From Linderina pennispora (taxonomy: Eukaryota > Kickxellomycota > Kickxellomycetes > Kickxellales > Kickxellaceae): DNA of 64,000 nt. Under the pieces are notes generated by a model. It had not been told where the DNA came from. It ran no database searches and was given only the letters and a program-made list of their open reading frames with translations. The stretch is from NCBI RefSeq assembly GCF_002104995.1, contig NW_024468262.1, positions 62,001 through 126,000 on the forward strand, in the 5' to 3' direction. Position numbers and translations under genes: made by a program. Position 1 is the first letter of the stretch, and each line of letters starts with the position of its first letter. Shown piece by piece: positions 12,301 through 23,349 of the stretch.

Positions 12301-14362
12301 GGTCAACGTGGTGGGCAGCGCGGTGTTTGCGTCGTACATGCCACAGGCGGTAGCGGCGGTGGGGCGTGTAATGGGCGAGGAGGTGCGGGTGCTGGACCGG
12401 CGGGCGGCGGGGGGCAGCGCAGGCGACGGCGAGGCGATCTCGATGGATCTGCTGGTCAAGCTGTACAAGGCGCTGCTGGGGTTGAGCGCCGATGCCCACC
12501 CGGACGTGGCGCTGGCGGCCCAGCAGGTGTGCGATACACTGATGCAGTGCTATGTGCACTCGCAGCAGTTCCTGGAGAACGAGGACAGTGATCGACCGGG
12601 CGCTGCACCAGGCGGAGCTGGCGCGTGTGGCAGGTGGGCAGGCGCCGGGGTTGGGGTTCCTCACGGGCAACAGCAGCGTGGGGATGCTTTGCTGGGCAAG
12701 CCGCCCCGACGCGAGCCGCAGACACAGCAGATGCACCAGATGCAGCAGCGGAGGCGGCGGCAGTCGGCAGCCCACGGCAGTCAGCGCGTGGGCGGGGCGG
12801 GCAATGCCGGCACCGGTACACAATGCATGGGGCGCTGGGCAGCCCACCGGGCGAGGCAGCAGGAGTAGTGCGTGACCGGTTCGCAGGACTGACGGATGGT
12901 GAGCGCGTGGAGGCGGCTCGACGCATGGTAGGAATCGAGCGGGCGTGGCTCGAGTGGGGGCGGCAGGAGCTGCGTCAGCAGCATATGCGAGTCGACGCTG
13001 GTGGACTGGGCGGGCGCACATTTCACCGAGTTTGACATCTCGCTGTTTGCGACCGTTGCGGGGCGGGTGCAGGGCAGCCAGGCGCTGGTGGAGTCGGTGG
13101 AGAAGTCGCGGAGGATCTCGCGCATGGAGGCTGACGCGCGACTGATGGCCAACAATGCCGCGTACGCCAAGTGGACGGACGTAGCGGCGGTGGGCGGCGG
13201 TTCGTGCGGCTCCGCGTCGGCAGCGCTGATGCACCCAGTCGAGCCGCATGTGGTGGTGGCGAGCCGCAACGGGGACGTGTCGGTGTACGACTGGGAGCAG
13301 AGTGCGCTGGTGGGCCGGTACGCTGTGGGAGGCGACATGCGCAGCCTGCACCTGATCAACCCGCTGGCGCAGGCGCGGCTGGTGGTGGGCACCGACGATG
13401 GAACGGTGCGTGTGTTCTCGTCGCATGCGCCGGACTTTGTCCCACCGGCGAGCGGCGGACCGGCGCCCGAGTTCCCGCGGCCGCGGCTGCTGACGGCTTT
13501 CCGTGCGGTGCCATGGGCGTCAATTGAGCTGCCGCTGGAGGCCGGGCAGGGGAAGCGGCCGGGCAGCGGACTGGTCACTGCGTGGAGCCAGCGCGCAGCG
13601 GTGCTGCTGGCTGGCGGAGCGACGCGCGAGGTGCGGGTGTGGGACGTGGCCACGGAGCTGTGCATCGAGGAGGTGCAGATTTCGCCGGTGGGCGGCGTCA
13701 CGTGTCCTCAGTCACGACCACGGGCTGGGCAACCTGTTCGCAGTGGGCAATGCCGACGGTGTCGTGCGTGTGATGGACCGGCGAGCACCGGCGCGGCAAG
13801 GCAGCGTAGCCAACTGGCGCGAGCACGCGCCGCATGCAGTGCGATCAGTGACTCTGCGTGCCGATCAGATGCATGTGGTGTCGGCGGGCGAGAACGGCGA
13901 CGTGTCGTACTGGGACCTGCGACACCGCGAGTCGGTGTTTACGCTGCGCGCGACGCACCCGAACCGCCAGCTCGCATCACATGCTGGTGCACGATGCGGC
14001 GCCAGTCACGCTGACTGCGTCCGATGCCACGGTCAAGCTGTGGAACCAGCGCGGCTCCAACATTGGCGTTGTCACGACGCAGGGCGCATTTGCGTCGTCC
14101 GATGTGTATATGAAGAGCCTGGCTGGGTTCCGCGATCACGTACGTCGTCGATGCTGTCGCCATGCATCCGTATCTGCCCATGGCCGCCATGGTGTGCGAT
14201 GACGGCCGTGTCAGCGTCATCCGGCCCAGGCGCGCGGTGCCGTCGTTGGCGGGCGCCAAGGCTCACACAAGTAGGGTAGAAGAGGCCTCTCGGGACTCTC
14301 GTGTGAGCCACAGCACAGCCCAATTTCTGCCAGCCGAAATAAAAAGTCAACAGAAGATATAA
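9335..14362 (+). CDS. KOG1: Raptor/Kog1, TORC1 scaffold subunit
   Basis: Raptor recruits substrates to the TORC1 kinase and links it to nutrient signals. The ATG at 9335 precedes the caspase-like raptor N-terminal domain, with KDGRIMFYYNGHGVPRPTG near 9925-9980 and GAYIWDCSHAMS near 10074-10109. HEAT-like helices follow at 11330-12560 (EAPDELPAVLQVLLSQQYR; LLIQMACHRSPLVRASALYA). A low-complexity linker comes next. WD40 blades run from about 13220 to 14240 (HVVVASRNGDVSVYDWEQSA, MHVVSAGENGDVSYWDLRHR). The first 2.4 kb is one open frame. The second half breaks about nine times, near 11774, 11997, 12250, 12586, 12831, 12988, 13703, 13971 and 14132. All are consistent with one extra base each. 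The exact C-terminus is uncertain. Confidence 0.93.
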
Positions 14363-14938
14363 TCCTACCTGTCTGACGCATGTCTTCCTGAGGACAATCT
14401 GAATGTTGAAATATGGCGTAGAGCACATGTCAATGGCCAGGCCTGCGAAATAGTTGCACAGGCGGATGATCTGTGACTTTTCTTTTCCCTGTGCTATTCG
14501 TTTCCTTGCTCACTCTGTCAGAAAAAAGCGAACCTCACGGACGCTCGGAGGAAGGCCCAAGCGCAACTTTACTCGGCTGGGAAGCTGGCATCTTAGACCA
14601 CCTCTGGAGGAGATAAGGCGCAGTGCTGAGACGGGACTGCTTGCGGAGATGGCGACCATTATCGGAGCATAGCGCGCAGAGAATCCCCGGCTGGCCCAGT
14701 ACAGTGCTCCGGAGACACGCTAATTCTCCGCACTGAGCAGATTTGGGCCATGCACGGTCTTGTGAATAATTCGGCAGTGGATGGGCGGCCGCTACACGTG
14801 ACTGCTCCTAATGCGGCACCATCGGCACATGAATGCTCCGGGTCTGCACGGGCTTGAAGCGCCGCTGCCTCGTGCTCAAGCAAGAGGGTCGGTGTTGAAA
14901 GCGAGGCTGCCAATTTTATTCTTTTCTCCCCTGGGCAG
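14363..14938. other. Intergenic region, promoter side of the peroxisomal enzyme
   Basis: Only short overlapping frames are present. A 96-residue minus-strand frame at 14659-14949 has no recognisable features, and I treat it as chance. Confidence 0.5.
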
Positions 14939-14945
14939 TATAAAA
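14939..14945 (+). promoter_or_regulatory. TATA box of the peroxisomal multifunctional enzyme gene
   Basis: TATAAAA lies 108-114 bp upstream of the ATG at 15053 and is followed by a pyrimidine-rich leader, typical of a strongly expressed fungal gene. Confidence 0.5.
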
Positions 14946-15052
14946 GCAAGCGGGCCAGCCTCCCTGCTCGCCGCTTTCTTCTTCAACTGCCTCCTCCCAC
15001 GCTAAACACTAACTTTTTCCCCTATTCTTTTTTGTAACTTTATCACACAAAC

Positions 15053-17804
15053 ATGCCTGAGCTTCGTTTTGATAACCGCGTTGTCGTCGTCACCGGTGCC
15101 GGCGGCGGCCTCGGCAAGGCCTACTCGCTGTTCTTTGCAGCGCGCGGCGCCAAGGTCGTGGTCAACGACCTGGGAGCCGGACTCAAGGGCGAGGGCAACT
15201 CGGCGTCGGCAGCAGACCTTGTGGTGGAGGAGATCAAGCAGGCAGGTGGCACAGCAGTGGCTGACTACAACAACGTCCTTGACGGCCACAAGATCGTCGA
15301 GACGGCTATGTCGGCATTCGGCCGCATCGACGTGATCATCTGCAACGCGGGCATTCTGCGCGACAGGTCCTTCAAGGCCATGACGGACAAGGACTGGGAC
15401 GACGTCTTCAACGTCCACCTGCACGGCTCGTATGCGATCACCAAGGCTGCGTGGCCGATTCTGCGCAAGCAAAAGTTTGGCCGTCTGATCATGACCTCGT
15501 CGGCGGCCGGCATCTACGGCAACTTTGGCCAGGCCAACTACTCGGCGGCCAAGCAGGCACTTGTTGGGTTCAGCAATTCGCTGGCATACGAGGGCCACAA
15601 GTACAATATCACCAGCAATACCATTGCCCCGCTGGCGGCCTCGCGCATGACTGCGACGGTGATGCCGCAGGAGATCTTGGAGGCGCTGAAGCCCGAGTTT
15701 ATTGCGCCTTTGGTCGGCTTCCTGACCCACGAGACTACCAAGCAGTCAGGCGGTCTGTATGAGATTGGCGCCGGTAAGATCACCGCGCACCGCTGGCAGG
15801 CCACCGAGGGCGTGGTGTTCAAGGCTGACCAGTCGTTCACCCCGGCGGCCGTCAAGCAGCGGTTCCAGGAGATCGACGATTTCGACAACTCGCCGGTCTA
15901 CTACCCGAGCTCCATGAAGGACAACGACTGGCTGGGCAAGCTGGAGATCGCCAAGGGCCTGGCTGCCAACGCCAAGGGCGATGAGCTGCGCTACGACGGC
16001 CAGGTCGCCGTGGTCACCGGCGCTGGCAATGGTCTGGGCCGCGCGTACGCCAAAATGTTCGCCCATTTTGGCGCCAAGGTCGTGGTCAACGATCTGGGCT
16101 TCGTCGAGCAGAACGGCAACAAGGTCCGTGCGGCCGATCTGGTCGTGGCCGACATCAAGAGCGCTGGCGGCGAGGCTGTCGCCAACTACGACTCGGTGGA
16201 GGATGGCGACAAGGTGGTGGCCACGGCCATTGAGGCGTTTCGGGCGGATCGACATTCTGGTCAACAACGCCGGCATTCTGCGCGACAAGGCGTTCGTCAA
16301 CGCAACCCCGCAGGACTGGGACCTGGTGTACCGCGTGCATCTGCGCGGCACCTACAAGGTCACCAAGGCCGCATGGCCATACATGGTCAAGCAAAAGTCC
16401 GGCTCCATCATCAACACCAACTCATCGGTGGGCATCTTCGGCAACTTCGGCCAGACCAACTACTCTGCGGCCAAGGCTGGCATCCAGGGCTTCACCAACA
16501 CTCTGGCCATTGAGGGCGCCAAGTACGGCATCCGCGCCAACGCCGTCGCTCCCAACGCCGGCACTGCTATGACCGCCACCATCATGCCCGCCGAGGTCGT
16601 CGAGATGCTTCAAGCCCGAATACGTCGCTCCCCTGGTCGGCTTCCTGGCGCACAAGGACACCGAGGCTACCGGCAAATTGTTCCAGGTTGGCTCGTGCTG
16701 GATTTCTGAGATCCGCCGCCAGCGCTCCGGTGGTGTCGGCTTCCCGCTGACCAAGCCGATCACCCCTGAGGCTATTGCCAGGCAAGTGGAAGAAGATTGT
16801 CAACTTTGACGACGGCAAGGCCCACCATGTGGCCAACACCCGCCAGAGCTCCGCCGAACTACTGGAGAATGCCTCCAACACCGAGGAGGAGGGCTCAGTT
16901 GATCTCGAGGCTGCCTATTCCGCTATTGGCAAGCCCGAGAACTTTGACTACACCAAGCGCGACGTGATTCTGTACGCCCTGGGCATCGGCGCCAAGCGCA
17001 CCGACCTGCCGCTGGTGTACGAGCATGCCGACAACTTCCAGACCTTCCCGACCTACGCTGTGATCCCGGCCTTCTTCACCCGCCTGGACATCACCGAGTT
17101 TTTGCCTGAGTTCAACCCGATGATGCTTCTGCACGGCGAGCAGTACATTGAGGTTTTCAACCCCCTGCCCACCGAGGGCCGTCTTGTGTGCACGTCGCAG
17201 CTGGTCGATATCCAGGACAAGGGCAAGGGCCTGACCTGCACCGCACGCCTGACCATGAAGGACAAGCGCAACAACGTCCTGGCCATCTCCGAGTCCACCT
17301 CGTTCATCCGCGGCATCGGCGGCTTCTCCAAGAAGCCCGGCTTCGAGCCCGTCAAGGGTCCTGAGCGGCCCCAGGCCGCCTTGGCCGCCAACACCAAGCC
17401 AGGCACGCGCCCCCGACGCCCAGCTGTCGCAGAAGACCTCCGAGGAGCAGGCTGCCATTTACCGTCTGTCGGGCGACTACAACCCCTTGCATATTGACGC
17501 CGAGATGTCCAAGCTCGGCGGCTTCAAGACCCCGATTCTCCACGGCCTGTGCACCTTTGGCCATGCCGCGCGCCATGTCGTCGAATTGGCTGGCGTCGAC
17601 GCGTCAAAGCTGAAGAACGTCAAGGCCAGGTTCTCCGCTCCGGTTATTCCTGGCGAGACCCTCGAGACTAGCGTCTGGGCGGATAAGGACCCGAAGAAGG
17701 TGCTGTTCCAGGTCCGTGTGGTCGAGCGCGATGTTGTCGCCATCAGCAATGCTGCCGCTGAGTTCTCGGTGCCGGTTACTATTGCTAAGCAGTCCAAGCT
17801 GTAA
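15053..17804 (+). CDS. FOX2: Peroxisomal multifunctional beta-oxidation enzyme (MFE-2/Fox2)
   Basis: Fox2-type enzymes carry two short-chain (3R)-hydroxyacyl-CoA dehydrogenase domains and a C-terminal 2-enoyl-CoA hydratase 2. The first dehydrogenase has [15 protein letters not shown] (15080s), NAGILRD (15337s) and the YSAAK catalytic pair (about 15540). The second repeats [16 protein letters not shown] (16005s), [11 protein letters not shown] and NYSAAKAG. The hydratase part holds [17 protein letters not shown] and, near 17476-17583, the hot-dog motif [14 protein letters not shown] followed by [15 protein letters not shown]. The protein ends QSKL, a canonical PTS1 peroxisomal signal. Single extra bases break the frame near 16241, 16608, 16780 and 17405-17414. 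The length of about 915 residues is normal. Confidence 0.95.
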
Positions 17805-18180
17805 AAGAAGAAGCCTTTTTTAGTTTAATCCATTTCTATTTCATGTTTCCCCAAGGACGTGATTTGCTCTAAGCACGATTCAAAGTGCCATCCATGCAGC
17901 ATGCTTGGTATTTACTGTGATGTACTCTTTCACAGTACCTGATATTCAGAATTAGCTAGTTTTACTCATTATTCTCTATTTTTCCTCCATATTAGCCACA
18001 CCATCCGGCCCTGGATAGGACTCTTGCTTCTCTTGCTTCTCTTTCTACTATTTTTCTGCTTAGTACTTTTGCACACTCTTTCATACCTTCTAAATATATC
18101 TCTCTTCAAGCGTTTCAGTCCCCTCTTCACTAAACTACAAAGCACATAATCCTCTAACATTTTGCTGCTCAGGGATACAT
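17805..18180. other. AT-rich intergenic region
   Basis: This is the sequence downstream of the peroxisomal enzyme. It contains a CT-rich run near 18025-18060. A Lys/Arg-rich minus-strand frame of 63 residues (17969-18160) is probably chance. A weakly similar AAG-rich stretch lies near 53350, at the far side of the duplicated segment, so the duplication may have extended this far and since diverged. Confidence 0.4.
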
Positions 18181-19570
18181 ATAGAGATGATGAACATCAT
18201 TTAGATTTACCAAAAAGGATGCGGTGTATATTGCGAAAGTCATGCTTTCTACCTGAGCATTGTGATTTGCATACCATGCTGTTTGAAGTCATCATTCCCA
18301 GTGTTCAGGATGGGCTTATGTCTATATACATATATTGATAGATTAACACAAGCGGCACTGGTCTCAGATATTCAGGAGCAGCTGCGCGAGAGTCATAGAT
18401 GGCGCCATAAACCAGCGGCGAATACTTGAAAAGATCATAGAAATCGGTATATACTCCGCACAACTGGAAAGCCTGGAGCTAGCTCAGCTGTGGAGACACC
18501 AGACCAGGATTTTTGTCATGCACAGACAGGCCTCCGGTAAAACCATCTAGAGACCATTAATTTCAGCTTCTGGAAACTGTCAGATCTAGCAACACAGCTA
18601 GTGGGACCCTGTGAGGTAAACTCGATCCACAAGCCGCTCGCTATGATATCGCGTACATGATGAGATTGGAGCTGGGTCGCAGAGAACTCAGGGAGCGAAT
18701 TGACAGCACCAACAGCCCCTGCAGGCATGGCCAAGCTGGTAATTGTTCAATGCGGGAGACTAGAAGGTGGGTAGCTGCATCTACTGTAGAAGAGCCGCCA
18801 ACCAGTGGTGGGTGGTCTTCATGATCAGACAGGCCAGACACCTGCCAATATACTGGACAAATTCCAAAGGAAAATCAGTGCCCGCTGCCCAACCCAAGAT
18901 ACTATCTATCGATTCAACAAACCTACGCTCACAGACTCCAGTCCATACATCCTGCTTCAGCCAGATCCCATTCATAGCTGTAAGTAGGGGTGTCAACGGA
19001 GCCAGGCCACTGTTCTCGACAACTATACGCTTTGTACTCTGCATCGCGCCGTTGCAACCAATAGTATTTTTGTGGGATATCAACCTGCCGGAGCCATGGC
19101 CGACAACATCGAAATCACCACCTGGGTGAAATTCCAGCAGGAGCACGTCGTAGAGTGCGGGTCGGACCCACGAGTACCATTTCTTGCATACAGTGACCGG
19201 GGCTGCTAGCTCCCAGCACTCCCCATCCCATGACACCCTTCTGTCACTAAGGTGGGGTAGATGATGCGGATGATGCGCCTCATTATATGGCCATCGGCAA
19301 GATTGGGTAGATCCATGGACAGCCAATGTAAATGTACTAATATGGATTTGTGTGTGAAGTTGAGAAGATATGTGGTTTGTAAACGGCTTAGCATTCGTTT
19401 TATGTCACTTGCTAGTGAGGGAGTCTTGTCACATTCTGGAAGTTCTCAGAGACCCGTGCATACTCTACAAGTTTCTGATCCATCACCTCTGTCTTCCTCA
19501 AAAGCTCCGCGTTCTCAGCGCGCTCTTTCTCTATGGCTGCCTCCAACTCACGTACTCTGCGTATGGACTC
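18180..19570. repeat. Inverted duplication, arm A (partner 51789-53200)
   Basis: Read on the opposite strand, this segment matches 51789-53200 nearly end to end. Landmarks shared in inverted order are the GAGTCCATACGC boundary (19570 here, 51789 there), the block around GGAGCTAGCAGCC (near 19201 and 52160), and the block around CATGGCCAAGCTGG (near 18735 and 52635). The AATATATGTATATAGACATA block (near 18335 and 53040) and a last match near 18190/53190 complete the series. By eye the arms are about 85-90% identical with small indels. The arm includes the 3' end of the coiled-coil gene at 19412 and a decayed F-box-like gene. The duplication is therefore segmental and not bounded by one gene. 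Confidence 0.85.
18350..19380 (-). pseudogene. Decayed F-box-like gene, copy A
   Basis: Reading the minus strand, a 181-residue frame (19326-18781) carries CWELAAPVTVCKKWYSWV and RPALYDVLLLEF. This resembles the start of F-box/LRR-like proteins, in which an F-box is followed by a conserved CKxW...PxLY segment. Further fragments in other frames follow toward 18516 (for example LPEFSATQLQSHHVRDIIAS), so the reading frame is broken more than once. The same protein remnants occur at 52080-53030. The family assignment rests on this motif alone. Some breaks could be sequence errors, but both copies have several, which favours decay. Confidence 0.55.
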
Positions 19571-22257
19571 ATCGAGGGTAGTCTCCAACTTGCCGATATT
19601 CTCAGTCATACCCTGCGTCCTGTCTTCCCATGCCTGCTGCTTCCCGTCAAACATGCGCTGCATCTCCTGTTGCGCCTCGGTCATTTGCAAAATCTGCTGG
19701 CGGGTCTCAATGCCGACCCGCTCGCTGCTATCGAGAGTCTCGCGAGTCTTGATACACTCCTGCTTCCACTCGTTGCAGTCCGCCTGTGATTTGGCAAAGG
19801 AGCTTTGCATTTCAGCCAGCCTGCGCTGCAGCGCCTGCTGGTCGTTGACCAGCTCGTCGATGCTTTGCTGTTTGGCGTTGAGCTCATGGAAAAGTCGCTG
19901 GTTCTCCTGGTGCTTTAAATCCAGGTCGTAGCGCAGCTCGGTAACTTCTTCTTCGGCATCCTGCAGATCCTCGCTCACCTGGTGTAGCTGCTGCTCGAAT
20001 GCCAGTTTGGTACTGGCTATTTGCGTTGCGTGGCCTTGCTGCATCTGGTTCAGCATAGAAATGCTTTGCGACAGAACACTCGCTCCACCTTGAGTGGGCA
20101 TCACTTGGCTCTGCAGATGCCGGATCGTGCGGTGCAATGGTAACAGCTGGGCATGCGCGAGCTGTGCGCTTTGAAGAGTACTCAGCGCCAGCTCACACTC
20201 GGTTGCCCGCGCCCACTGTCGCAGCAAAACCATGCGCAAAAGCGAATCGCTGTCTCCATTGTCCTCTGGCTCGCACACTTCCATATCCTCAGCCTCCTGA
20301 GGACCGTTAGCGGCGCGCATCTCAGTAATGTCGATTGCAGCATCGGCACGGATGGGTGCAGTGCCGCTGGGTGTGGGTGACTTTGACGGATGTGGTGATG
20401 TGGAAGGAGTGGCTACATGTGCAGGTATCGAGTCGGTAGTGGTCGACCGTGCACGCATAAATATCTCCTGGATATCCCGAAACATCGCCGAGCTTGACCC
20501 TTGAGCACTCCGCGCCCACAGCTGGACACCCGATGCAGCCAGCCAGCTCATCCAGGCATCGGCAAACACCAGGTTTCCCTTGGCTACCTGGTCAACCATG
20601 TCAATGACAGGCTGAATGGCCCAATAATAAACCAGAATCGAGTACTGGTACCTGACGCTGGCCTTGTCAACCCGGGATGGCGTATCGGCGAACTCTGCCA
20701 ACAATTTCTCTGAACCGTTGGTACTAGGCGAGCGTTGAATGGCGAATGGGTCGAGTGGCTCGCCTGAAGCAGCCAGCGGCAGCAACATACCAACTGCCTG
20801 GCTTGCGACCTGTACCAGATCCTTGGACCACAGCTCAAACTCCTTCAGCTGGTGGTTGCTTAGCACAGCAACGATAAACCCAGCCACCAAAGAGCGTGAC
20901 TCTTGGTCACAGTTGACAAACCACCCACAACCGCGTTCGTCACCAGCTACACGCGGCCATGGAACGCCCTCCAACGCTGCCATGCTAGACGATTGCGGCA
21001 CCGTGTATGCAGCGTCCTCAATGCCCGACAGAATGATGTCAAATATATCGGCGACCACAGCGACTGTGGTGGTACTCTTTGGCTCGTCATCGCTAGGTGG
21101 CTGCGGCATCGTCAGACCGTTGACTAGTGGCGAGCCAGCGCCAGCAGGAGCAGCGAGAATCGGGTTTACTATGTGTAGCAGCGGGAACATGTAGCGGCGG
21201 TCGAGTCTAGCCAGCAGTGCCACGTGCTCGAGCGCCCCAGCCAGTCTAGCCGACTGGAAGAACCGCTCAGCGGCATTGCTCACAACAACCACCCTCACCA
21301 AGCCTGCAATAGCACCAAGAACCCGCAGATCCTCATCGACAGTAAGCGAGTTCTCAGCACCCTTGCAGTTTAGGCACAGGTCTGCCACCAGAACCAGCGT
21401 GCGGTCAATGTGCGAGTCGTCAAACAGCTTGGGACCAAGGCTCTCTGCGATAATCGTCAGTGGCGAGGGTGTTGTGCCATACGAATGCAGCAGTATCTGT
21501 GTCAGGATATGAAGCGCAGGTGCAGTGACCGAGGGCGACGGGGCACTCAGCAGTTTGATGATATGGCGGTTGAAGCGGCGCAGAGCGGGATTCGCGGTCA
21601 TTGCGGCCAGAGAATCGTCAGGGTATTTTCCAAGCAGCTCAGCCAGCAGGCAGAGCAGCGGCACAGTTCTCTCGTGAGTAGCCTCGGTGGACTCGAGCGT
21701 CCGAGCAACAATGGCATCGACCAGATCACTAATCCCCTTTGGCTGGGCTGAGCTGGTGGCCAGCAGCAGGCGAGTGCACTATACAAAAGTGACCATGAAC
21801 TGAGTGAGTACAGACACCCTAAACTACCTAGGCCGGCTTCGCGGTTTTTGATACTTACGCTGTCTATGGCCGCGGGATTGCCGTGCACTAGACTTTTCAG
21901 CTTCTGCACGACAGCATTGCTGAGGGCGGATATTTCCGTATCAGGTAGCCACCTGGCCAGCACAATTTCCCTCAGGACATCTGCATGCAAAGGTTCTATG
22001 GCCATTGTCTCTGCGAGAGCTGTGGGAAGCGCATGCTGGAAAATGAGCCGGCCGGAGGCACTCCTGGGGTCCCGAGTCAAACTGGTTTGCGAAATAAATG
22101 ACGCTGCTGTCAGGTATGCGGGCGGCAGGAGACGCAGGTAGCCGCGCGCGTCGGGGCTGCTAGCGTACAGCGAGCAGAGGGCGTCCAAGGACGACGGCTG
22201 CAAGACATGTATCAGCTCTGAAAGTGAGTCGGCCGGCGCTGCTGTTTGCTGGACCAT
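19412..22257 (-). CDS. Armadillo-like and coiled-coil protein (CIP2A- or Uso1-like architecture), two exons
   Basis: Exon 1 runs 22257-21859. The intron has a GTAAGT donor at 21858 and most likely a CAG acceptor at 21753. Exon 2 then reads on in frame to the stop at 19412. Residues 1 to about 480 are helical repeats of armadillo/HEAT type (for example PLLCLLAELLGKYPDDSL). A Ser/Thr/Pro-rich linker follows (HVATPSTSPHPSKSPTPSG). The last 270 residues or so form a long coiled coil (LHQVSEDLQDAEEEVTELRY). This order fits CIP2A-like and Uso1/p115-like proteins, and I cannot decide between them by eye. There are no frame breaks over 2.6 kb. The last about 160 bp are copied in inverted orientation near 51789-51945. 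Confidence 0.7.
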
Positions 22258-22630
22258 CCTGACCGAGGCTGGGCTGATGCAGATGGTGTTTCGGGCAGAG
22301 TCCTCGTCGGAGCGGTGTATGGTACAGTAAAGAACTGAAGAGTGCAGAGGAGAGAACGGCAGCGACCAGCAAGTCGCTGCGCCAAGTCGGTTTCTACACT
22401 GTTTACTGAATGATCAAGAAACGGGCAGCGCTCGGATCAAGTTGGGTCACGTGCGATTCTCGGAAAAAGAGCAGGTGAGCCCTGATCCCCCTGCCTCACG
22501 CTTGGGCAGCAGGCAGTTTAAAATAATTCCACCACTTCCTTTCTCTAAATTTTCCAGCACGTCCTCTCTGCAACTCCTACTTTCCTTTCTTTCGACTCTA
22601 TCGATTCAGACATTAAAGCTACTGTTCATA

Positions 22631-23252
22631 ATGCTTCCGGCGAAGGCGCAGAAAATCGATTTCAGCGTAAGTAGACAGACAATTGACATTGGACAAGTGA
22701 TGGGTAAAGCGGGTGCTGACGTTGTACTAATGTATTCTGGGCTCTGTTAGAAGCTGACGGACGAGGAGAAGGCCCAGCTCCGCAAGTATGGACGGCTGCC
22801 GACGAACAAGAACGTGCTCACGCAGCGTGTAAAGGTAAGGCCGGGAAGATAGACCTAAAGCAGATGTGTGGTGGAGGCTATATGGCGTACTGCTCAAAAG
22901 AAAAAGAGGGGGTTTAATGTAGGAGCGCAAATACTTTGACAGCGGAGACTACGCGCTGTCCAAGGCTGGCAAGACAGAGCAGACGGTGGGCGAGAAGCAC
23001 CCATCGCCCGAGTCGATCCCGCACCACCCGACGATGACGGGTCCGCCGCCCATGGGGATGTCGCCGTCCGCCACAGTGACGATCCCGGCCATCAACACGT
23101 CGCAGCCCAACCCGCTGCTGAGCCCTTCCGGACTGTCGCCGCCGGCCGAGCACCACCACCCGCTGGGCCTCGGCGAGCACCCGCCTGGCCGTCCGTCGTT
23201 TGAGCGCCGCGTGTCGCAGCCATCGGGGCTCCAATACCGCACAAAGGAGTAA
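22631..23252 (+). CDS. IGO1: Endosulfine family PP2A inhibitor (Igo1-like), three exons
   Basis: Endosulfines are phosphorylated by the Rim15/Greatwall kinase and then inhibit PP2A-B55 at quiescence entry or mitosis. Exons are 22631-22666, 22751-22834 and 22923-23252. The introns are 84 and 88 bp, with GTAAGT and GTAAGG donors and TAG acceptors. The signature KYFDSGDYALSKAG starts at 22932 and contains the phosphorylatable Ser; just upstream is KLTDEEKAQLRKYGRLP, as in the family. The C-terminal half is Pro/Ser/His-rich and ends PSGLQYRTKE. The total is 149 residues. It is divergent from the coiled-coil gene (374 bp between starts) and convergent on the FG-GAP gene. Confidence 0.93.
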
Positions 23253-23349
23253 ACCATTTCGCACTTTATCTCCCAGTATTTGTAACCTCAGCCTTTTTTC
23301 TACCCTCTCTCTAGCCGACGTTTCGAAAAAAAAATACCATCTCTTGGTC

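Noticed and set aside
1-17804. Programmed +1 frameshifting as the reason for the many breaks
   Set aside because: I compared the bases around about forty breaks and saw no shared slippery or stop-codon context. At least two breaks are deletions, and two breaks in CSN2 lie 9 bp apart. Sequence error is simpler.
17969-18160. A 63-residue Lys/Arg-rich small protein
   Set aside because: It arises from a CT-rich low-complexity tract and has no support from context.
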